Of a DNA stretch of 37,842 bases, positions 26,530 to 33,266 are shown piece after piece. The position numbers and the translations under genes are program-made. The DNA comes from Nitrospirales bacterium. GTDB taxonomy: Bacteria; Nitrospirota; Nitrospiria; Nitrospirales; UBA8639. Numbering within the stretch: the first letter of the stretch is position 1; the number at the start of each line of letters is the position of its first letter. A model generated the notes under the pieces. That model had not been told where the DNA came from and ran no database searches. It was given only the letters and a program-made list of their open reading frames with translations. The DNA is taken from the NCBI GenBank assembly GCA_029261255.1, contig JAJDBQ010000052.1, positions 1 to 37,842 of the forward strand, read 5' to 3'.

Positions 26530-26868
26530 ATGTCAGGTATCGTAGAAAACGTCAACGATGAAAATTATGAGGACTTCACGCAATCCCCTTCAGCAGTCGT
26601 CGCCTATGGAATAGCGGCTTGTGAGCCATGCATGGCCTATGACCCTATTCTTGTAACATCCGCCCAAGAGCACAGCACCATTCGATTTGGTAAAGCCAAA
26701 ATGCATGTCCCTGGTAAATGCCGAGCCATCAAAAAACAACACAACTTCGAAACCTATCCTACCACCCACTTCTTCTCCAACGGCACCCTTCTTGAGACAA
26801 AAGAAGGCAAGGTCGAATCTGAAGAGCTCGCGGTATTAATCGCGAAGCATTTCTCTCCTGCCAGTTAA
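26530..26868 (+). CDS. Thioredoxin-like protein with CEPC active site
   Basis: 112 residues from the ATG at 26530, which has GAGAGGG before it; an ATG at 26515 lacks a ribosome site. A thioredoxin fold is suggested by the early strand VVAYGIAACEPCMAYDPIL with redox motif CEPC, and the later YPTTHFFSNGTLLE, equivalent to the cis-Pro and following strand. A third cysteine lies in PGKCRAIKK. It is probably a cytoplasmic oxidoreductase or thiol reductant. The 3' third of this gene, with the following ~200 bases, is duplicated 1,234 bases downstream. Confidence 0.8.
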   Translation: MSGIVENVNDENYEDFTQSPSAVVAYGIAACEPCMAYDPILVTSAQEHSTIRFGKAKMHVPGKCRAIKKQHNFETYPTTHFFSNGTLLETKEGKVESEELAVLIAKHFSPAS

Positions 26869-27066
26869 ACTCTTTCTCTCTTGGTCCTTCCGCTTTTTAT
26901 CCTCGGTACCATTTTAATCCCTCAAGCATCTTGAAAACGTGTGTGCGAAGTTTTCCATTTCTCACATGCATCCCTCAGTGTGTTCACTGCATGAATCCGA
27001 GTCTTGCAATCAATTCCTGAATCTAAACAGCTGAGGATTCCTCTCCTTTGTAAGGAGAGGCTAGGT
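26731..27066 (+). repeat. 336-bp direct repeat, left copy
   Basis: Covers the last ~45 codons of the thioredoxin-like gene, the non-coding stretch after it and palindromic repeat copy 2. It aligns without gaps to 27965-28300; I count about 30 differences, roughly 91% identity. Confidence 0.9.
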
Positions 27067-27075
27067 GAGGTAGAG
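27040..27075 (+). repeat. Short palindromic intergenic repeat, copy 2
   Basis: CCTCTCCTTTGTAAGGAGAGG followed within the element by CTAGGTGAGGTAGAG; same family as at 26458. It lies at the right edge of the left direct-repeat copy. Confidence 0.75.
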
Positions 27076-27125
27076 CCTTCAGTTGTCCTAATGGCTTTGA
27101 GATGGTTGATAATATGTATTAAAAG

Positions 27126-27147
27126 CCATAAAATTATATGGTATAAT
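27126..27147 (+). promoter_or_regulatory. Possible promoter and operator of brnTA
   Basis: A perfect -10, TATAAT, at 27142-27147, abutted by the inverted repeat CCATA-N6-TATGG (27126-27141). BrnA-type antitoxins repress their own promoters, so this is a reasonable site; the -35 (TTAAAA at 27119) is weak. Confidence 0.4.
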
Positions 27148-27173
27148 ATGCGAATGAATGCTAAGCCGTTGCG

Positions 27174-27655
27174 ATGGAGAAAGCGAATTTCGAATGGGAT
27201 GAGAGTAAGAATATAGCCAATCAGAAGGACCACGGGGTTTCTTTTGAAGAAGCCCAACATGCATTTTTAGACAAGTTGCGTATTATTGCACATGATGAAA
27301 AGCATAGTGCTGAAGAAGAACGATGGTTTTGTGTTGGCAAAGTTGAAGGGCGTACTTTGACGGTACGGTTTACCTACCGGAACGGGGGCTGTTGAATCTT
27401 CCTCAAAGATCGTTCGTATTTTCCGAAGGAAATTGTGTTGTCAGCAGCTGACGGGAATGTTCAAAAAAATCATCCAGCAAGGCCACAGCCATTTTGGCGC
27501 GCGGAGCGTACTTCCAGTACGTGAGCACGGCAAAAGGGCGAGAACGCCGCTGGTGGCTTTTTTCAACATTCCCGAACGGCACGATTTGAATTATTGGGGC
27601 AGGGTTCTGGAAAGAATGGAGTAAATTTTATGAGCAAGAAAATCGTAGCGAATGA
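27174..27655 (+). pseudogene. brnT: BrnT-family toxin, interrupted by a MITE-like element
   Basis: The first part reads as BrnT, an RNase toxin: FEWDESKNIANQKDHGVSFE, then EERWFCVGKVEGRTLTVRFT and YRNG. After YRNG the frame stops at 27393-27395. Beyond the inserted element (27386-27573) the missing end resumes in one frame: N-G-T-I, a TGA where CGA (Arg) would be expected, then IIGAGFWKEWSKFYEQENRSE and a stop at 27653-27655. That is the typical BrnT C-terminus and overlaps brnA by 26 bases, the usual arrangement. The toxin is thus very probably inactive, as a 73-residue truncated product at most. Confidence 0.82.
27386..27573. mobile_element. 188-bp MITE-like repeat, copy B, inserted in brnT
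   Basis: Flanked by GAACGG on both sides (27380-27385 and 27574-27579), a candidate 6-base target duplication. The left end GGGCTGTTGAA and the complement of the right end GGGAATGTTGAA form imperfect terminal inverted repeats. Internally, 27452-27574 is an imperfect palindrome bounded by CGGGAATGTT/AACATTCCCG. It encodes no protein, so mobilisation would need a transposase supplied elsewhere. Copy A lies before hscA. Confidence 0.78.
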
Positions 27656-27860
27656 CAAACCGATAGGCAAACTCACACGCGCAAAAGATTTTTTGCCGCC
27701 ACCCTCGCAGCTTGTCCTTCGTGAGGAAACCGTGAAAGTGACATTAGCACTAAGTAAAGAAAGCGTGGAATTTTTCAAGGATATGGCACAAAAAAACAAG
27801 GTTCCATATCAGCGTATGATTAGAAGCCTTGTAGACGAATATGTCGGCCAACATACTTGA
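27630..27860 (+). CDS. brnA: BrnA-like antitoxin (ribbon-helix-helix)
   Basis: 76 residues from the ATG at 27630, with GGAG eight bases ahead. The C-terminal half (VTLALSKESVEFFKDMAQ, then VPYQRMIRSLVDEYV) is a ribbon-helix-helix domain of the BrnA/CopG type. It neutralises BrnT and represses the operon. The frame is intact although the toxin gene is split, so this looks like an orphaned antitoxin that might now buffer other BrnT toxins or be decaying. Confidence 0.78.
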   Translation: MSKKIVANDKPIGKLTRAKDFLPPPSQLVLREETVKVTLALSKESVEFFKDMAQKNKVPYQRMIRSLVDEYVGQHT

Positions 27861-27964
27861 GGGAAAAAAGAGTTGAAAATGAGCACGAGATTTTTACTGA
27901 AAGCTATTGAGAATATTTCGTAAGTTGATAACCGACTAGTTTATTTTAAGGTTCCTGATACCTA

Positions 27965-28102
27965 AAAGAACAACACAACTTCGAAACCTATCCCACCACT
28001 CATTTCTTCTCAAATGGCACCCTTCTTGAGACAAAAGAAGGTAAGGTCGAATCTGAAGAGCTCACGGCCTTAATCGCGAAGCATTTCTCTTCTGCCAGTT
28101 AA
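27965..28102 (+). pseudogene. 3' fragment of a thioredoxin-like gene
   Basis: Encodes the last 45 residues or so of the protein at 26530-26868 (QHNFETYPTTHFFSNGTLLE through to the natural stop) with the frame kept and most base changes synonymous. The half with the CEPC motif is absent, there is no start codon, and an in-frame TGA lies just upstream. Confidence 0.85.
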
Positions 28103-28273
28103 ACTCTTTCTATCTTGGTGTTCTCGCTTTTTAGCCTCGGTACCATTTTAATCCCTCAAGCATCTTGGAAATGTGTGTGCGAAGTTCTCTATTTCTCACA
28201 TGCATCCCTCAGTGTGGTCACTACCTGAAAAAGAGCATTGCAATCAATTCCTGAATCTAAACAGCTGAGGATT

Positions 28274-28300
28274 CCTCTCCTTTGTAAGGAGAGGTTAGGT
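28274..28300 (+). repeat. Short palindromic intergenic repeat, copy 3 (truncated)
   Basis: CCTCTCCTTTGTAAGGAGAGG then TTAGGT; the GA-rich tail is lost, replaced by a short TGTAAGCTTC tandem duplication. Confidence 0.7.
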
Positions 28301-28380
28301 TGTAAGCTTCTGTAAGCTTCCCCAAAATATAGACAAGTCAAAAGTAGAGCTTTCTGGCATTATCCATCCAGGAGGTTCTT

Positions 28381-28521
28381 ATGAAGACGTTTCACTTAGC
28401 GCCCTGTCCAAGAATTGGGGGCCACTACTTTATGATTTGTCCATTTGACGGGAAAGCTTACGAACCGAGTTGTTGGTGGCCAGAGAAAAGTCCGGCCACC
28501 AACCCTTATTTAGCATGCTAA
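28381..28521 (+). CDS. Small cysteine- and tryptophan-containing ORF of unknown function
   Basis: 46 codons from an ATG with an ideal AGGAGG five bases upstream. The peptide starts MKTFHLAPCPRIGGHYFMIC and contains four cysteines (9, 20, 31, 46), two in CP pairs and one in SCWWP. The composition could suit metal binding. Part of the coding sequence forms a perfect nine-base hairpin (28473-28481 with 28494-28502). I recognise no family; the ribosome site is the main support. Confidence 0.5.
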   Translation: MKTFHLAPCPRIGGHYFMICPFDGKAYEPSCWWPEKSPATNPYLAC

Positions 28522-28637
28522 ACTAGACAATGAGGTTTCCCAAGGCATCTATTTTCTTCATTAGTTTATTTCCACATTGCTCCGTCAAAATGTCAAAAAT
28601 CTATAATGAAAAAAGGAACCCCTTATAAGCCTTCCTG

Positions 28638-29057
28638 TCACTGACAAACAGTGTAACAACCTGGATAATGTCGATAATTAGTATTAGGGCCACCAGTATC
28701 TATGATTGTTAATGTTTCCCAGTGTAGATTATCTGTCTTTTCTAACTTTGCGCCTGGATTCACTGTAATGTTATGCCCTTCGCGTGGCGCACTGTAGTCG
28801 ATCCAACGACTGGCTTGCTCGCCCTCTTTCGCTATTCTAACGATGACTGTCGCAATCGTTTCGTTTTTTTGCAAAGTAGATTTTAAATGGTCACGAATTT
28901 CATCCCATGATCTATGTTCATCATTGGGGTCAAATTCTGCAGCTACAACCACAGTTGGGTCATTAGTAAGCCCTTTTACAGACATGTCTATCTTAGGGTT
29001 AATTCGTTCATCTTTTTTTTCAATTTTTCGAGTATTTGCGGAAGTTGTGATACTCAT
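28638..29057 (-). CDS. Orphan protein of unknown function
   Basis: 139 residues with AGGAGA before the ATG. The N-terminus is charged and probably disordered (TRKIEKKDERINPK); the middle looks like alternating strands and a helix (TVVVAAEFDPNDEHRSWDEI). The last ~20 residues are Gly/Asn/Tyr-rich and carry the only two cysteines (PGCYTVCQ). No signal peptide or membrane span. The region is AT-rich relative to its neighbours. I recognise no family. It lies 213 bases downstream of the FecR/TPR gene on the same strand, so it might be read from that transcript. Confidence 0.6.
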   Translation of the reverse strand: MSITTSANTRKIEKKDERINPKIDMSVKGLTNDPTVVVAAEFDPNDEHRSWDEIRDHLKSTLQKNETIATVIVRIAKEGEQASRWIDYSAPREGHNITVNPGAKLEKTDNLHWETLTIIDTGGPNTNYRHYPGCYTVCQ

Positions 29058-29270
29058 TTTATTTCTCCTAATTTAAAAGTGTATTAAGGCAAAACCTTAC
29101 AATATTCTGGAGTTAATATTATTTGGTTATTTTATTTTCTGGAGGGGGACGAACAAACCTCCTTTCTTTTTCCATTATAGAGAATCCTTTTCGCATTAAA
29201 CTTCTCTGTTTTGCGATTACAAGAAATTAATTTGGTTAATCTTCTACAGTAGGAATATGAATTTTGGCTA

Positions 29271-32200
29271 TCAATTGAAGACAAGAGTAATTTTTACAAG
29301 AGCTGTCAGGTCTGGAATATAACCCTCATTTCCAACTTCAGGACGAAGAACATTCGGGTCTTGGAATAAGAAATTTTTGTCCGTAAGATTTTTAACCTCC
29401 AAGGTTAATAGTCCTTGTCGTTTTGGGAATCGATAGCCAGCTACTACGTCAAGTAGGAAATTTTTTTCGCTATCTTTTTTAAAGTTGGCATCCGAGGGGA
29501 GCTCAAGATGTTGCCAGAGAAAAGTTCCCCGGATCCCAGCGAATAACCCTGAAGAGTGATAAAACCGAAGACCGATGGGAATAGAGAGGGTGTTAAGTTG
29601 TGTAAACCTTTTATCTCCAAAAGTTCCTGTAGCAATATTTGCTGGTCGATAGACTTTTTCTAGTTCTATCTCGCTATTTACGGACCAAGATGGTTGTGGC
29701 GCCCAATATGCGTAGGCCCGGTAAACGTTTGTGCGAAAATGAAACTCTCGAGTGCCCATGGTAGGCACTATTGATAAGAACCCATATTCTCGGTTTGATG
29801 CTTCTACTCCAACGTACAGGGCCTTGGTTAAAATAGTATCCAAGGCAATGCCGTATTTTGTTGACCGTGTTCCGTTGGAATCTATGAACATTTGATTAAA
29901 TCCAGCAATTTGTGTTGGTTCAATAGTCTGTTCGATCACACCATTACTCTTTACTGTCTGAAAGTAGGCCAGGCGAAGACGTGCCCGATCAGTGATGTTC
30001 AACTGAACTCCTACCTTTGGAAGGACTCTCTTTACGTCAATACCTAGTGCTTCAATCTTCAGATCGCTGTAAGCCAAGCCCCCTGTCAGAATGAAATTGT
30101 CTGATAAGGTACTATTGAAATAAATGTAGGCGTTGTCATTGTATATGTTCGATGGGGGGTCCGAGACAATGGTGGTCATAAATGGAGGAAAGGGAAGCGT
30201 GATTGGCCCAAGTTCGGTTCGGAACTTACCACTAATTCTTAATTTTCCTCCTCCAAGAATAGTATTGAACAATTGATTGCGAAAAATTATCTGACTTTCT
30301 CCTTGATAGGCATCTTGTCTTGACTTTACATTGAAGTTCGTTAATTGACCTGTATCTGAAGTACTATCTAGATGACTGTAGATTAATGAAACAACAAGGT
30401 CGGTATTGGGACCTGGGGAAATTCGCCCACCTAAACGAGCAGTCTTCTGCGTCTCATTTTGATTGAAATTGCTTAAAAAGTCAGCAGGATCAAAGTTTCT
30501 TACTAAATCCCCCAACTTTGCTTTTCGATAGCGAAATTCTCCTTGCAAATTAACTTTCTGTGTAACTTTGCCTTGTAAAAACACATTATAGAGATCAATT
30601 TTGTTGTCATTGTTTCTTCGAAAACCATCAGTCTCATAATGAAATTGGCCAATACTGAGAGAAACGGGATCTGCCAGCATCCCTGAAAAAATAAGATTAT
30701 CTGCAACCGTATCGCGGTTGGCGACCGTGAGATTGCCTAGGAATGCTACTCGATCTCTCATAAAAATTGGATTAAACTCATTAAATCCACCGGATGTAGG
30801 TCCTGTGCCTTCCAATATTTGTAGACTTGTTTCAGAAAGTTGAGGTTGTAGATTATTAATATTTACTGGTTGAAAGAGTTGCGATTGAAGTATCTCACTT
30901 ACCCTGGCTACTTCTAAACGGGGTACCCGTGCATATGAATCTGCAAGAAGGCGGTGAGCCGAGTAGTTCGTGGGTGATGGAGCCAGTGAATTCCAGCCTT
31001 CCACTCTGGCTCTTTGCTGAAAGCCCAAGTCCCTGTAAACCCTACCTAGGCTAGCGCTACGTGCTCCAAAGTCTTCATCCAATAGGAGACTTGATCGATA
31101 CACCGCTCGGTTGTCATTCAACTCAATAGACTTTTGAAGGTCCGATAAGGCTTTGATAGGCTGGTTGACAGATTGTTTGCGAATGGCATCGTAAAAATAT
31201 GGCGTTGGATCCTTCGGGTCTAATTCTTTGGCCATTTGCAATTGTGCTGCGGCTCTCCGATTTTGTTCTGTATTGTTGTGCAAATCAGAAAACTCTAGTT
31301 CGCCTGTTGACCTTGGATCCCACTTTTCTTCGAAATAGGCCTTCCCTAAATAACTTCGAATGATGGCATTGCTGGGATCGAGGCTGGCCGCGATCTCTAT
31401 GTCTCGTCGACCTTCTGCCAGGTGGCTCTTTTGAATCTTTGTCAATCCTAATCCTAAACGTGGTAGAGGGGCAGCCTGGTCTAGGGTGATGGCGTGCTCA
31501 AAGGTGGCGCGGGCGTCGGCAATTTTGGCTTCATTGAGCAGGGCGAATCCTAGAATAGTTTGCGTGCGCGCCAACCGGGGATTTAAGTTCACCGCTTGTT
31601 GAGCCGCCTCTCGTGCCTCGACGAGATTCCCCAATGATAGTTGGAGCTCTGCGACTCGCGCCCATGCCAATGCATCTTCAGGGGAACGTTGAGTGGCTTC
31701 TTGCGCACTGACTAGGGCTGGCTCAATATCAAAATGGGCTTGTTGGGCATATGAGAGTGCCACATGTCCGACAGACGATTGAGGCGAACTTGTTACGGAT
31801 TGATTGGCCAGTTGCAGGGCGTCTTCTTTCTCGTTATTGACCAGCGCGACAATTGATTGCAGGGCCAGAGAAGTTCCATTGCTGGGATTTTCTCGTAAGG
31901 CTTCTTGAATATCCATGGTGGCCTTGTCTATTTGACCAACCGACAAAAGGAGTCCAGCTCTGATTCCAAGAAATTGAGGATCTCGTTGTTCCAGGGGAAT
32001 GGTATTGAGCTGGTCTAAGGCCCCACGAATATCTCCCGTTTGGTATTGCGCGAGTGCACTACGAAGGATGTCTTGATTGGCTCCACTGACTGCTCCAACG
32101 CTGACATCAAGCAGTGGTGGGTAATATAAGGCCCATTGCACGGCATCGCGTGGTTTCATATCTATTTGCCGTTTTGGGGCTTCGCCGGCTTTGGTTACAG

Positions 32201-32750
32201 CGGCGTCCCCGCCATCCAGAAGGAGTTTCCCCAGCGTGTTTTCTACTCCGACAGTTCCTTCTAGCACCCAGACGTTCGTTTCATTGTTATCCACGCGGAT
32301 GACAAATTCGGTGCCTTCCACTGTCGCGTTCACAAACGGGGTGGTGATGGTAAGGTTTTGTGGTACCCGGCTGATGAAATGGACAATCCCTTCCAGTAGT
32401 TCCAACCACGAGGATTCTTTATTTTCAATTTCGGTGAAGGTAATGGTGGTGCCTTGGTCCAACCGGATGATGGTTTCGTTGGCCATGACAATGGCAGCGC
32501 GCCACGTTTCGACGCGGAGTTTGTCTCCTGGGCAAAAGGTTTCGTCCACTTTGGTGGGCTTCCAATTGGTCTGCGTGACGAGTCTGGCCTGCACCACCCC
32601 TTCAGCGGATACGACCTTACCCACCCAAGCATCACACCGTTCTTGGGCTGACACGGAATTGGGCAAAACAATCGCGAGGCTAATGCTTAGGGCACACCAA
32701 GCCAGCAGGCTGACTCTGTGGAGGTTGGTGCACCGAGTAAAAGTAAACAT
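29271..32750 (-). CDS. FecR-domain / TPR / outer-membrane beta-barrel fusion protein
   Basis: 1,159 residues. A signal peptide ends near residue 36 (SVSAQ). A FecR-like domain follows (about 60-185: LRVETWRAAIVMANET, IRLDQGTTITF, then TPFVNATVEGTEFVI). About eight tetratricopeptide-type helical repeats span 220-560 (patterns such as ALAQYQTGDIRGAL, ALAWARVAELQLSLGNL). From about 640 to the end the sequence alternates as antiparallel barrel strands and ends VKITLVFN, the aromatic-terminated strand of outer-membrane barrels; parts resemble TonB-dependent receptor barrels, but no plug or TonB box is seen. It may sense or scaffold envelope components. The neighbouring upstream gene encodes a CHASE2 cyclase, suggesting a functional pair. 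Confidence 0.8.
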   Translation of the reverse strand: MFTFTRCTNLHRVSLLAWCALSISLAIVLPNSVSAQERCDAWVGKVVSAEGVVQARLVTQTNWKPTKVDETFCPGDKLRVETWRAAIVMANETIIRLDQGTTITFTEIENKESSWLELLEGIVHFISRVPQNLTITTPFVNATVEGTEFVIRVDNNETNVWVLEGTVGVENTLGKLLLDGGDAAVTKAGEAPKRQIDMKPRDAVQWALYYPPLLDVSVGAVSGANQDILRSALAQYQTGDIRGALDQLNTIPLEQRDPQFLGIRAGLLLSVGQIDKATMDIQEALRENPSNGTSLALQSIVALVNNEKEDALQLANQSVTSSPQSSVGHVALSYAQQAHFDIEPALVSAQEATQRSPEDALAWARVAELQLSLGNLVEAREAAQQAVNLNPRLARTQTILGFALLNEAKIADARATFEHAITLDQAAPLPRLGLGLTKIQKSHLAEGRRDIEIAASLDPSNAIIRSYLGKAYFEEKWDPRSTGELEFSDLHNNTEQNRRAAAQLQMAKELDPKDPTPYFYDAIRKQSVNQPIKALSDLQKSIELNDNRAVYRSSLLLDEDFGARSASLGRVYRDLGFQQRARVEGWNSLAPSPTNYSAHRLLADSYARVPRLEVARVSEILQSQLFQPVNINNLQPQLSETSLQILEGTGPTSGGFNEFNPIFMRDRVAFLGNLTVANRDTVADNLIFSGMLADPVSLSIGQFHYETDGFRRNNDNKIDLYNVFLQGKVTQKVNLQGEFRYRKAKLGDLVRNFDPADFLSNFNQNETQKTARLGGRISPGPNTDLVVSLIYSHLDSTSDTGQLTNFNVKSRQDAYQGESQIIFRNQLFNTILGGGKLRISGKFRTELGPITLPFPPFMTTIVSDPPSNIYNDNAYIYFNSTLSDNFILTGGLAYSDLKIEALGIDVKRVLPKVGVQLNITDRARLRLAYFQTVKSNGVIEQTIEPTQIAGFNQMFIDSNGTRSTKYGIALDTILTKALYVGVEASNREYGFLSIVPTMGTREFHFRTNVYRAYAYWAPQPSWSVNSEIELEKVYRPANIATGTFGDKRFTQLNTLSIPIGLRFYHSSGLFAGIRGTFLWQHLELPSDANFKKDSEKNFLLDVVAGYRFPKRQGLLTLEVKNLTDKNFLFQDPNVLRPEVGNEGYIPDLTALVKITLVFN

Positions 32751-33266
32751 GGATAAGGCCTTTCATGAATTTCTCCTCTTTGGCCAGGGATCGTGCGGCG
32801 GTTTTGGGAGAATTCCATGTGGGGATAGAAATGAAAGAGGGGTTTTGGGCGAAGCAGAAGAAGCCGGTCGAAATATACATGTCAGTCCGGCGATTTCTTT
32901 TCCCAAAAGATAAAAAAGGTATTAAGGGTTTTATCGGTTTAATTGTCGTGTCTGATTTGAATTTCGAGTGGGGCAATCTATCTTTTCTTTTTTCATACCC
33001 ACTCGTTTCCTTTTCTCCCTTTTTGTGAGCAGCGATCGCACTCTGAAGGATGTTGCAAGCAAGGATTAGGGCGGGGTAGAGACATGACGTCAAGCGGATG
33101 ATAATCATTTGAATAAAACGCTTGGCAAGCAACTCCAATGTTTCTACCTCCCCTAGCCCCTCCTTACAAAGGAGGGGGAAATCTGAGCCGTTTGGGCAAG
33201 CCGCATTTACCTGTCTATAGTCCATAGGCTGTTGAGGAGATTTTTTCTTGTTTGCCATAGTCGAGT
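32751..33266 (-). other. Intergenic region between the FecR-barrel and cyclase genes
   Basis: 516 bases. It contains palindromic repeat copy 4 (33144-33178, reverse orientation). An open frame that spans it lacks coding character. No clear promoter was recognised for the FecR-barrel gene. Confidence 0.5.
33144..33178 (-). repeat. Short palindromic intergenic repeat, copy 4
   Basis: Reverse-orientation member of the family: CTACCTCCCCTAGCCCC followed by TCCTTACAAAGGAGGGGG. Confidence 0.75.

Larger units (their letters stand above)
27965..28300 (+). repeat. 336-bp direct repeat, right copy
   Basis: Gap-free counterpart of 26731-27066. It carries a truncated copy of the thioredoxin-like gene and ends within palindromic repeat copy 3. 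The brnTA locus lies between the two copies. Confidence 0.9.

Noticed and set aside
26458..28300. Repeated CCTCCTTTGTAAGGAGG units as a CRISPR array
   Set aside because: Copies are irregularly spaced by hundreds of bases, occur in both orientations and have no spacers of uniform length.
28473..28502. Perfect nine-base hairpin as an intrinsic terminator
   Set aside because: No T run follows (next bases CCCTTATTTAG) and it lies within a well-started small frame.
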